Of a DNA stretch of 64,000 bases, positions 1 through 12,700 are shown piece by piece (the first letter of the stretch is position 1; each line of letters starts with the position of its first letter). The position numbers and the translations under genes were made by a program. The stretch is from positions 38,187,463 to 38,251,462 of the forward strand of contig JALMGJ010000005.1 of the NCBI GenBank assembly GCA_023362775.1. The letters are read 5' to 3'. This stretch comes from Charina bottae (Eukaryota; Chordata; Lepidosauria; Squamata; Charinaidae). The notes beneath the pieces were generated by a model. It made no database searches. It had not been told where the DNA came from and was given only the letters and a program-made list of their open reading frames with translations.

Positions 1-139
1 TTCTCTAATGGAAACTCTCTACTTCAACCAGTTGTTTTATCCTCTGGATCAACCAGTGTTAACAGTTTGCTTCAAGACAGCATCAATATCTGCCAAGTCT
101 CTTGGAGGCCCCATTATCCTGTTTCTGTATGGTCTGATA
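1..139 (+). other. Unassigned start of window, possible AIRE coding remnant
   Basis: No repeat is recognised here. The first frame is open from base 1 to about 107 and reads as a Ser/Leu/Gln-rich segment, a composition compatible with the linker between the SAND domain and PHD1 of AIRE. No good splice donor follows; the nearest GT, after the CCAA near 107, has a weak context. It may be the end of an upstream AIRE exon, or chance. Bases 132-139 are the left target duplication of the hAT element that follows. Confidence 0.2.
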
Positions 140-410
140 CAGGGCTTTCCAAAGTTTTCCCGTGGCGACACACCAACCGCCGTTGGTGTGTCGCCGCGGG
201 AAAACCCGGAAGTGCCGCCATTGCGGCAGCGCGCAAAAACCCGGAAGCGCTGCTGCCGCTTTTGGGTTTTTGCGCGCCGCGGTTGGTGTGTCGCCGCGGG
301 AAAACCCAGAAGCGCTGATGATGATCAGCGCTTCCGGGTTGTGTGGCGACACACCAGACTGTGTGTGGCGACACACTTTTGTGTCGCCACACACAGTTTG
401 GAAAGCTCTG
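140..410. mobile_element. hAT MITE, CAGGGCTTTCC family, type A
   Basis: A 271-bp non-autonomous hAT element. It starts CAGGGCTTTCCAAAG and ends CTTTGG-type inverted sequence GTTTGGAAAGCTCTG. The flanks carry an 8-bp duplication, gtctgata (132-139) and gtccgata (411-418), with one difference. The interior is rich in CpG and made of short inverted modules (GTGTCGCCGCGGGAAAACCC and its complement), so single strands would fold into several hairpins. It has no coding capacity; open frames across it are chance. Confidence 0.9.
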
Positions 411-648
411 GTCCGATAGAATGAAGGATTCAGGGTAAGGTGCTAGAAAGAAGCATCATTTGGGTTTTTAATTAAGGTGCAAAACTTTTGCAAGCTAGTA
501 CCTTGCTATCAGCTCGTAGCTGAATGCAATCCTATGCACATTACTCAGATATAAGTCACAGTATGATCAATGGGGCTTAGAGTGTTTAGGATTGCAGCCA
601 TAGTCAACAGGTTGATTTGTGCAACCTGATTTGTCTCTTCATTTTCAG

Positions 649-726
649 AGTGGAGATCAAAAAGCAAATTTGCAGGTTAGGTGCCACACCATTCCTTTTC
701 ATATTGTTGATGCAGCTGCCCAGCAG
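649..726 (+). CDS. AIRE: AIRE exon before PHD1 (linker)
   Basis: The acceptor is ATTTTCAG at 641-648 after a pyrimidine-rich tract. The exon encodes [14 protein letters not shown] and following residues up to AAAQQ and ends at donor CAG|gtaata, phase 0. This joins directly to KNDDECAIC of the next exon, as the human linker ends just before KNEDECAVC. A second in-frame donor, CAG|gttagg after base 675, would give a 27-nt exon ending NLQ. Which one is used cannot be told from sequence. The linker is poorly conserved, so this exon is less sure than the others. Confidence 0.5.
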
Positions 727-3700
727 GTAATAAGGAATACTGTATACCTGTGCCAGCTGTCTTCTGTTTGTTCTTTACACTTTTTGTTTTCTTTTATCCT
801 TGAGCTACTTTTTCTATTTTTTTCTTCTTCTTGGGGTTATGGAATATGGGATGATGCTTTTTTAAAAATTTCATGGAAAATTCTCCCTTACACTCAATGT
901 TTTTTTTTCTATTATTATTAATCAGACATGTGTCATGCTTCCAGAAAGAAGTCAGGTGGCCTATATAGAAATACTGTATCCCATATTATCCTTGGAATAT
1001 TTCTGGAACATAGATTAGGTTGAGGTATAGAGACAGTTCATGAACTTCATGGTTAAGCAGAGATTTTAACTCATGTTTCCCAATGTAATTCCAATGCATC
1101 ATCATCTATATCTTGCTGAGGTAAATAAAAGAGGTGAGAATGTAGAAAGAACCTATAGCCATATTTTAATTGAAAAACTGCTGTTTAGACTAATCCTTTA
1201 CTATATATGATATAATTAGAATATAATCAAAAGTTCCCATAGACTTTCCTGTGATAAGAACAAGGGGGGCACGATGGGAGTTGCCCTGTGTGTTGTATAA
1301 CTAGTAGTCTAACTCATTAGCTTTCTCCTAATAAGTAGTAAACACCCAACATACAGCTTGCTGAATCCATCAGAGTGGGAAGTCCCAGGTTTCCTTAGCT
1401 ACTTAAACTGGTGTCAGATTCAAAGATGAAGTAGATTTGTCCAGGAGACTTTTTTTTCCTTCTTAGATGTTGTGCCATTTCTATCAAGATGGAATTCCCC
1501 AAATATTTCAAAGCTTATAATAACTGCACACATTAGATTTTTTTTACCTGCTTTCATAAAAGATGCTAATGATTACCTCTTTCTCAGCTGGGTTGGTTTT
1601 GGATTTTATACATTGTCCCTGAATAGAGGTAATCAGCAAGGCTTGCAGAGATTTGGAGCTCTTCTGCATGACCCGCTAACTGTGCTTGGAGACATCACTA
1701 ACTATTTTTAGAGGATGCGTCCTCACAGTGCAGTCTCTGTCTCACTCCCAGCCCATGGTGGAGGCAGCCTAACTTTGTCCTTAGCTGTTCCAGTTTTAAA
1801 AGTGTTCTCCATCTTCTCCCACAAGTCTTAGAGTACGAATGAGGTTATGACACCTTATTCATGATCTTGATGATGATGCTGTCAGAAGCTGGCATCTGAT
1901 GAGCTTCTATTGGCTGGTTGAGGATGCCCCTGTCATCTGGTCAATATGCACAGCCCTCCATGGCTATTTTGGCTTGGGCTGCAAAAGAAACTGGATAGCT
2001 GATTTCTGTAATATCTGACTCAGGCTTTGCAAAGCACCATTCAGGCATTATGTAGGTTATTTATATATATTGGTATACTGATCTTCTGGAAGACTGTAGA
2101 CCTATTATTAAACAAGTGTTCATGGTCTTGCAAAATATGTATTTAAAAATGGGCTACTGGTCAAGGTAGACTGAGAAATTATAATTTTAACAGAGGTCTG
2201 GTGATTTAATGAGAACCTCAGCCATATGCAGAGAAATTGGTTGAAATTTTAATGTTCTTTTGGTTCTAATCATTCCACAATTTGCTGGCCAGAAGAACGA
2301 TGATGAATGTGCCATCTGTAGGGATGGTGGAGAGCTGATCTGCTGTGATGGATGCCCTAAGGCCTTTCATCTTGGCTGCCTTATACCACCACTGACAGAG
2401 ATTCCAAGGTAAAGACAACTTTTATCCATCTATAATTAAATATGGGCTAGGATACAGAATTACAGGCCACTTTCTTTCTTGTGTGATTATGATTCTTTGT
2501 AGCCTTTACAATTAGTTCCTTAGGTTAGTTTTGTAAACTTGTGTTCCCACTGAGTTTTCTAATCAATTTTAGGGTGAGGGCTATCAGTAATAGAAGTGCT
2601 TTTGTTTTTATTATTAAACATATAAAATATAACAAACACCTGGGATATAATTTAAAAACTTACTTAGATAAAACTTTCCCAAAGTAAAAAATGAAGAATA
2701 GTGAGGAAGATAGATACTAGATAGACAGACAGATACATTGTTTTTATTTATTTATTTGTTTGTTTATTTAACTTATATGACCGCCCATCTCCCCCAACGG
2801 GGAACTCTGGGCGGTTTACAATAAAACTGGTTAAAATAGAATAAAGAATATAAAAACACAATCAAATAATACAATAAATAAATTATAAAATCCAAATGGC
2901 CAGATAGCTTAATAAAAAGAAGGACATTATGAAATTAACCACCCCCGTGAGGAACTATTATTTCCTCCTTCCCATGCCAGGCGGCAGAACCAGGTCTTCA
3001 GATCTTTCCTAAAGGTCGGGAGGGAGGGGATCTGCCTCAACTCTGGGGGCAAGGTGTTCCAGAGTGCTGGTGTCAATCTGTCTTCAGTGATGATTGGCAC
3101 CTCTTACAGGAACATTCCACTGATAGCCTTGATCACATCCAACCACCTTATCCACTGTCTTCCTTTCTTCCACTTTGCTTAACCTTGCCAGGCGTTCTAG
3201 TCCATTATCCACTTGCATCACATGCCCAAAATATCTGAGTTTCTGCTTACATAACCTCAGTGGAGTAGCCATTCTTTATTCTTCCAGGAGCAATTTACTG
3301 CTTCTTTTTTGCAGACTATAATATTCCAAATCCATAATTTGAAGGTATTTATCTTATTTCACTTGCTCTTTTTCAGTGTCCAGTTTTCAGCTATACATTA
3401 CTATTGGGAAATGCATTGCTTTAACTATTCTTATCTTTGCTGTGCAGATTTGCAGGTGCAGATATTATGGTATAACTGGAGGAATTTTAAAATATGGATG
3501 TGGTCTACTTATGGAGTGGCTGTGTGACTTATTTAATCTATGTTTAAATATTTCCTATATGCCTGACATAGAAAGCTATCTCAATCAAGAATATCAACAA
3601 ATATAAGAAAATAGCAAGAAAAAGAAAATGAGATATTTTTTAAAAAATCAGAAATATTGCAGGAAAATGTATAGCTACTGTAAGGTAGGACGACTGAACA

Positions 3701-6700
3701 GTAATAATGGGAGAGATCTAATAGAGGCAAATGAGGTTATGAGGTACAGAGGATCAGGTGTAGAGGAAATACCACTGAACTGTTTAAAGTTTCAGGAGAA
3801 GTGGTAGTTAATGTCCTAATAGATTTATTTATTGTGTTGTGTTGTGTTGTGTTGTGTTGTGTTGTATTGATTTATTGTATTTATTCAATTTATATGGCTG
3901 CCCATCTCACCTAAGTCACTCTGGGCAGCTCACAACAGTGAAAATCATGAACTACTATGCATAATCTTCTATGACAGACTGTTGATGCAGCTATGAAGTT
4001 TGATGCATATAGTAAAGGAAGTCTAATTACAAGAATCTATATCCAGGATTTTTCCATGTTTTTTAAACTCAAAATGGTGGGAAAACATGCCATCAGTTTT
4101 TACCAACTGCATCACCAAAATCTGGTGGAATGATTGGAGATGGCTTCAGAAACTACAAAACTGTTTTTGAGGGCTCCATGCAGCCCTGAACTGTAAACTG
4201 TAATTACTGATCAGGACTGTGTGGCCTGGAGATGGGAAAAGATTGGTATATATATACCTGTATCAAAAAAGTGAGATACAAGGGAATGTGCAAATTACCA
4301 AATGATTGCAATATTTCTGGGTGCCAGCAACATTTTGGTAAAGATATTATAACAGGCTAGTTTCAGAAAAGGTAAAGGGATATGAGATCAGATAGCTAAT
4401 GTAAGATGGAAAATGGGACAGCAAGAGAATAGAAGGAGGTTTACATTAGCTTATTAGCTATAATAAGGTGTCAAATTATGTAGAATGTGGAATATATTAA
4501 GGCTAATGGATGTGCCGGAATATCTGATTATTCTTCTGAGCACCTTTATGATGAACAAGAAGCTATGGTTAAAACCCCTGAAGCAGAGTGTTTCAGAATG
4601 GGGAAGTGAAGGAGACAAGAATGCATATTGTCCACATTATCTGGTTAATTTGTACAGCACATATATTACAAGAATGCCAGGATTGAAAGAGATCATGGCT
4701 GGAATCAAAATTCGAGCTTGAAATACAATATTTTAAGGAAGACTTAAAAGAGCTCATCTAAGTAAAAATGAAAACTGAAACATCTAGACTCATGTTAAAT
4801 ATTAAAAATGCAAAGGTAAAATCAACAATTATGCTTAGTGAATCCTAGTTGACAGTGAAGGTAGATGGTTCTTCTGTTTTCTTGGACTCAAGAATAGATA
4901 AAGATGGATAGTGTGCTTGAGAAGTAAACAGGGAATCAATGCTATGGAGCAGGGCTTTCCAAAGTTTTCCCGCGGCGACACACCAACCGCTGTTGGTGTG
5001 TCGCCGCGGGAAAACCCAGAAGTGCCGCCGTTGCGGCAATGCGCAAAAACCCGGAAGCGCTGCTGCCGCTTTCGGGTTTTTGCGCGCCGTCGTTGGTGTG
5101 TCGCCGCGGGAAAACCCGGAAGTGCTGATGATGATCAGCGCTTCCGGGTTGTGTGGCGACACACCAGACTCTGTGTGGTGACACACTTTTGTGTCGCGAC
5201 ACACAGTTTGGAAAGCTCTGCTATGGAGGAAGGCAGTGATAAACTTAGACAAAATGATGAAGGATATTTCAGTGACAACAAAGACATTAATTGTTAAAAT
5301 AGCATTTTTCTAGAGGTAATGTATGACTGTGAAATATGAATACTGAAAAAAAGAAAATAGATTCCTTCAAATTATGAACCTGAAGACAATTATTACTATG
5401 GAATGCAATAAGAACCAATCATTTTGGGGTTAAATAAAAATTGATTGATCCCTTGAGATAATGATCAGCGAGCAGAAACCCAAATACTTGGGCATGTGGT
5501 ACAAGCAAATAATGCAGCAGAAAAAATTATTATGCTTGGCAAGATTGAAGGAAATAGAAGAAGGGAAAGATAAGAGATCAGGTGGATAGAGAGAGATCCA
5601 AGATAATCACTGGAATATCCTTGGACTGGGGGCAGCTCAGTGGCTTCTAGCTAACAACTAAGTACCAGAGCATCCACAATCTTAGGGAGTATCCTAAAAA
5701 GAAAAAAAAAGTACCTGTCCTTTTTTCATCCCAGGATGACTTACAGTATCTGCATCAAAATCTGCAGTCTGGGTATGCTGCTTCCATTGCTGCATTGGGT
5801 CTGCCCCACTTGCACTTTAACATGGCACAGTTATATTCTGAAAACACCAATATTCCCTCATTATCTTCATGATGCTGCCCTTGCCTCATCTCCAGGCCAT
5901 GAATAAAACAGCCTGAGATCACAATAGGCATAACAGTTTTAAAATCATGTTTTTCTGCTTAAGTCAGTGCTATTACATCATAGCTTCAAGATGTGTAAAA
6001 TCTGTTCATTTAGTCATGCTTGTGTTGGAGGTGAGATCAGCTGACCTGTTGTATGTGTGATCAGAAGCGTGTTTGGGGAATGTTGGGAAGCCTGGCCACG
6101 ATCTCCCAGCCTCTGCTGCAGTTTTCTCCCAGGATTTGCCCTCTCCATGAGCATCTTAATTTCTTTCAGATTCATCATCTCCCTTCTCCCTGCTTCTCCC
6201 TACTTTTGACATAAACTTTTCTTCAGGCTTCCAACATGGGCAGAGAAAAGAAAAACAGAGCTCCACTATTTTATGTGGAAAGAAGAAGAGGCATTTTTGT
6301 GCTATTCTGCTGGAACAAAATATCCTGAACTGTATTTCTGCCTTTATATGCCACAGCCCCACTTTTCTTCACTGCAGTGTCCAGAAAATAATGAGGGCAA
6401 CTAAATGGAGCTTTTGTTGCTTATCTGTCATTTTCCTTATAGTTGTCAATCACTATAAGGAAAATGAGAGAGCAGCACTAACTCAGTGTGTTTAGGAGGA
6501 AGGTCTAGTCCTACTATTGAGCAGAATCAGACAGACAGCACAGACAGCAGGCATTGTATACAGGGAGCAGCAGCAGCCAGATATTGATGATCTAATTACA
6601 TGTACATTGTGAAACCCTAAGTTAAATATAATGGAGAATGCTGTCCTTACAGCAGTGCTGAAAGTGATTCAACTGAGAACTACCTCTAAAAAGGTGGAGC

Positions 6701-9700
6701 ACGGGAGACAGCAAGATATCTTTGGCCAATATTATTTGAAGACACTACTTTGCATGAAGAAAAACTGATTCTACAGTATATAAGATTTAATATGCTTGTT
6801 TGTTTATTTTTCCTTCTCTCTTTCCTTTCTATATTTGATCATACATCTCTCTTTCTGCTTCTGTCCCGCTCACCAGTGGGACCTGGAGGTGTGATTCCTG
6901 CTCATCTGGGAAGGTCAAACAGGACAGGGGCACTGAAGAAGAGAAGAACAGAGAGTCCTTTTCTCAAAGTCAGGTATAACTGTGACTTTTGACTTTCCAT
7001 GTCAAATGGTCGTTCTGGCTGGAGATGATAAGAACTATCATGCCAGATATCAGAAACCTATCAGTTTGGAGAAGGCTGCCATATCTAAGTAGTTCTAAGT
7101 TCTGCTCTTTTATTTGTGTAAGTCCTCCAATGGCTGGCTGTACATTTGCTCCTGTGTCACAGTCAGTTTTCATTCTGGAAAAAGAAAACGGAGAATAAAT
7201 TTTGTTCGAAGCTATGCGCTTATCTATGCATAGATATTTGGTATGCAGTGTGATAAAAAAACCATTATGAGATCAGCACATGACACATCTGAAATAATTT
7301 GTATGGTTTGTACTGCCTCCTCCTTGTAGATGTTTTCACTGATACAGCTGATTAGGGACTGGAGTGTTATTTAATTTTCCTATCTGCTCAGGGTGCTGTT
7401 TATGTCCAGAGAACAACTGAAGATGGGAGGAGAATTCTCATCAAAGAACCTCTGTGTGCCTCCTTCAGGCAGCCTCTGCCATCCCTGCTCTCTGTGCCGG
7501 TGGCAGCTCCACCCACAGTACAGAATGTGGGAACAGAGAAACAGCTGGTCAGTAGATTGTCTTTCCATGGATTTTTCACATTTCAGTGGGTGAGGTCATT
7601 TCAAACGCTCTATGTATGTATGTAAGAGTCAGGGGTGGGTGAAACAATTTGTTGCCATGGTTTGTACTTGGCTGTTTTGATGAGAAGAGCTGTATGATAG
7701 AAGTTTAAGCAGGAGTATGCTCTTGTCCTTGAGTGGCAGGCCAAGGATCACACTCCAAGAGGTGAATGGGCTAGGACCAAGAACGGGGCAAAGCCAAGAC
7801 AAACTCTGATATTGATTTAATTTAAATTTAATTAAAATTAAATTAAGTAAATGGTTAGCATTATGATTCTCAATATTAAACTTAAGTGAATTTAAGGAAA
7901 TAGTTAATATGAGAGCCAGTTTGGTGTAATGGTTAAGGCTCCAGGCTAGAAACCGGGAGACTCTGAGTTGTAGTCCCACCTTAGGCACAAAGCCAGCTGG
8001 GTGACCTTGGGCCAGTCACTCTCAGCCTTAGGAAGGAGGCAGTGGCAAGCCACTTCTGAAATCTTGCCAAGAAAACTGCAGGGACTAGTCCAGGCAGTTG
8101 CCAGGAGTCAAGAATGACTTGAAGGCACTAAAAAAATTAATATGGTGGTCCCTTCTTCTGTTATTAAAAATGGCAATGCAGTAGCAACTTTTGAAAGGAC
8201 TGTGGGATGCCACTCTTACAATGCTGTGTAAGAGTCCTTGGATAACATTCCTGCTCTTCCTTCATGCTTGGGATGAGGTAAATAAGTACAGTAGATCTAT
8301 GAAGGAAGTTATTATTTGATTTCTAGCATTTTAGAAATTTGAAATGATCTTATCCCAAGATTTTGTTTTTGCTTGTTTTTAAGTTCTAAATCATGGGTGT
8401 CCAACCTTTTGGCTTCCCTGGGCCACACTGAGTGAAGAGGAATTGTCTTGGGCCACACATAAAATATATAATGTAGTTAATGTATATAAGTAATAAAACT
8501 TCATTTATTTTTTATATTTTTATTATAATTTTTTTAAAAAGAGGGCAACGTAAAAATAGCGGGGACCGCATTACTAGCTGTTCAGGGCCGCATGTGGCCC
8601 GTGGGCCGCGGGTTGGACACGCCTGTTCTAAATTGTTCCCTTCCCTATATAAACTAGTTCTGATCAAGCAGATCTAGTGTGGAGTGCTGGTTAAGGTGTT
8701 GGTCTAGGAATGGGGAGCCCTTGGTTCTAGTCTGTGCACAACCATGGAAGCTCACTAGGTGACTCTGGACCAGTCACTCTCTCTCAACGCAATTTACCTT
8801 AAAGAGTTGTTGTGGGGAAAAATAGGAAGAGCTCTAGGAAGAGCATATATGCTTCCTGGAGCTCCTGTTACAAAAGTAGAATATAAATCTAATAAATAAG
8901 CAAGCAGCTATGAAAGTGTTTGTAGTGTTTAATGTTAAAATTGTTGCAATGAAATTATAGTGTGCTTTTTTTTCATTCTCCCGGATCCCAAATAACTTTT
9001 ATATGGTGATTAAAGAACTTAAGAACAGCTCTGCTGGATCAGGCTAACACTTCTTACTTCTCACAAATACGAGATAGAAACATATCCCTTTCCCTCTACC
9101 CAAAAATGACTCTCTTCCTCCCCCAAAGGACTCTAGATCAGTGAATATCTTTTGTTGCTGTTTTACAATGCAAAGTCAGTGGTAAAGTATGGCCTCTTTA
9201 TCGTTCCTAAAACGTCCACCAATATCGCATGTACTATGAAGATATGAGTGGGCCAGGGAGTTTGGACCTATTGCTGCTGAGGTTTTCAAAATCTAAATGT
9301 TTATTTTTTAAGTTTGCTCATTTTATTAAGGGTTATTTGTGTGCTATAAGGCTAAGGATGGGAACGTGGGTAGAGCTCTAAGCAATTATGATAGAGCAGT
9401 TAAGCACAGGATAGAAAAGATTGTACATAAAGTGCAAAACAATTCTCAAGAGGTAAAAAAGGACCAAATTTTGCTAGAAAATGACTTAAAATTGTATTTT
9501 TGCAGAAACTGACCATTGGTGACAAATGCGGTATATGCCGGAAAGGAGGAGATGTGATCTACTGCAATAAATGTTTCAGGGCTTTCCACTGGCACTGCCA
9601 TTTTCCTGCCCATGCAGATCAAATCAGGTGTTAATTGCATTCAAGAATAAGCCTTCACTTATTCCCCCCCAATTTTCTGTCTTATATTTGTCAAGCCTTA

Positions 9701-12700
9701 AGCATCTGGCTTAGTGCATAGCTCTTGTGAAAAGAGGCCCCAGTTGTTAACACAGAATGTGAGCAGGAGGAGGATAGAGACCTGGCAAATATGGGTGTCA
9801 AGTGCACTAAATTAGTGTGTCTAATGTGCTGTCTAGAGGCATATTTTTTCCTAATTTTCTCCAAGACAGGTATTCTAAGGTTTTAGTCAAGATAAGACTT
9901 TGATCTCGCTTCACCTTTTACAGAGAGGGTTCTGTACAGTCATTTGTATCGTGGAACTTTCCCAGTGTGGATTTACCCCAACTAATCCCTAGAAACCAAA
10001 AATATTGATGAATCTATATACTTTTAAAATTATTTCTGGTTGTATTATGACTTTAATGACTAACAAAGCAATTATATCATCGATTCATCATATACCCTGG
10101 CAGCCAAGATTGCGTGAATCGGCTATAAAATTTATAAAGTAGCATGTAAGAGCTATCTTACTTTGTACCTTCCTACATAGGTTAGATGAATGCTGAGCAT
10201 GTGTTTCAGCTGTAATACTTCACTGCAGGTGCAAATCCACCATACCACTATCACCCTAAAATCTCCCTCCCTGCATATCAGAAACAAGATGGCAAGGAGG
10301 AAGGCTCTGGTCTAAATTTGTATGCTGTTGTTTGATTTTCTATATACTGTAGGTAAAATGTTTATGTGAGGAAGAACATTAAATGATGTGAGAATCTACT
10401 TGTAATCTAACATAGCTCTATCTAGATTTAACAACCATGGAATCTGAAATCAAATACTATGCCTTAAAGTTATGCTTAAGATTGTTTTTATATTGTGTTC
10501 TAGTGGAATCTTGATATGCAAGTCCTGTTCTGACAACTCTACAGTTATCAACGTGGAAGGAGAATCACACTCCAATGCTCAAACACTACGAGCAGTAAAG
10601 GTCAGAGTTTCCATATTCTTTTCAGCTTTATTGTGTCCAGTGGATTAAAGCAGCTCTGGTAGATCCAGAGATGATCTTCATGACTTTTCATGCTTCAGAT
10701 GTGAAATACAATTCCCATAATTGGCTGTTCACCTTGTTATCTGGGATTAATGCGAGTTATAATCTAAAACCTTCTGAACCGCCATAACTTCCCTATCTGT
10801 GCTCCAATTGCTAAACCATAGTGGGTTTTTTTTTTAATCCGTTCAATCGCGTCCGATTTTTGGTGATTGCCTGGACAAGTCCCTGCAGTTCTCTTGGCAA
10901 GGTTTTTCAGAAGTGGTTTGCCATTGCTTCTTCCTAGGGCTGAGAGAGAGTGACCAGCCCAAAGTCACCCAGCCGAATTTCATGCCGAAGGCGGGACTAG
11001 AACTCACGGTCTCCCAGTTTCTAGCCTGATGCCTTAACCACTAGATGAAACTGGCTCTAAAAACCATAGTAGATTCTCTTTATTAATCTTGCTATTAGTA
11101 TGCACAACATATTCCAGTTTCATAGACAAAAATAAATCAATATTCCTGCTCCATAGAGTTTACAATCTTAAATCAACCACAAATATTGGACCATAGAGAT
11201 AAGGTTAGGAAGAAATCTGCAAGTAAATATAGCTCCATTCACAAAGTTGGTTGTACTTGTACATAAAAACGAAGGTGTTAAATCAAAGGACTCATTCAAG
11301 AAGTGGATTTTGAGGAGGAATTTCAAGAAAAAGATATGTATTGTGGCCTCTATATATTTAACTATGACACAAACCATACAACTTTTTCATGACTATCTGT
11401 TAATCCATTCCTGCAACTTATTCTTTTGAAAGGTGTTCCAAATGGTTTCTGCTTCAAACGTACAGAATCACTTTCATTGCCAAAGCTCAACTCAGCCTCA
11501 TTGTATTTAAAATCTTACATCCGTCTAGTCTATAACTAGACTGAACCCAGTGAAGACTTTCCTTCTCCTAACTGATTATTGTGGCAGTGACCCCTTTTGG
11601 TGAGAGGCATGGAGCAAACAAACAGTTTCAGGTGTCTGAAGGCAAATGCAGGACCCACCAAAGGAGTAGGGAGATAGATTAATTTATTCACATTCACACC
11701 TGTCTTTTTAAGCTATCAGGGACAAGGCTTTAAAACAAAGAGTCGCCTTTGAAGTTTCAGTCTGTCGAACTATTAAATCAAATTATAGTTTCCAACTAAA
11801 GCCATCTAGACAGTAGAAGTTTATGTCTTCCATTCCCCAGCAGGCACATCTGGAATGCCAGTCTCATCTGAAGAAATTCAGGTGGCCTTTTTCTTTACTG
11901 TAGTTAGTCCCTTGTCTTTCCAACTGGTAGTTTTTGCAGGCCCTTAGTCAGGGAAAGTGACCTGTTTCAAGGTCTGGCTTCTTTGAAGGGTTGGGGCAGG
12001 GCTTACAGGTCTGAATAGAGAATTCCAGCAGCAAAATTTCTTCTACTGTTCACTTTCTCTCCATTGCCTGCCTATGATCCACAAAAGTCCTTCTCTCATT
12101 GCTGGTGTTTTCCTTTTACCATAGCTATGTTGCACAAAATTTACACCATCTTTCTCCACCCTGATACTCTCCAGATGTGTTAGACTCAACTATGATAATT
12201 ACTTAGCATGATGGCTATTGTTAAACACATGAAGCTAATTTATATAAAAACTTAAGCACTGAGGCAGTAGTCCAGTCCACATTTAGCATGGGAACAAATC
12301 TTATTGAACATGGTGGAACTTACTTCTGAGTAGACATGTATAGGATTGCATAGTAAGGATTGTTTGAATCCTAGGTGGTAGAAGAATCTGCTGGAACTGA
12401 ACCTGCACTGAACAAAGATGATCTGGATTCACTCTTAGGGGAGGTAAAACAAGTAAATTTATTTATTTATTTTATTTATTTATTTTTAAATTTCTATGAC
12501 TGCCCATCTCCCCCTCAAGGAGGGACTCTGGGCGGTTTACAACTACAAAAGATCATTAAAATACAATTAATATAACAATACAAATACAAATACAATAAAA
12601 TCCAAGTGGCAGGTGGTTCTTACAGTGAGGATAAAAATATTTAAAATATTTGAGGCGGCTCTAAGAGATCAGCCATCCCCAAGCGTGACCACTTTCCTTC

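Noticed and set aside
8..424. A 138-codon open frame at the start of the window, and similar ones at 4911, 27530 and 40429
   Set aside because: They recur because they read through copies of the same type A hAT element; the shared peptides are transposon palindrome sequence, not a gene family.
12375..12575. A 66-codon open frame starting in the AIRE LxxLL exon
   Set aside because: It runs past the splice donor into the tail of an L2 LINE; only 12375-12443 is coding.
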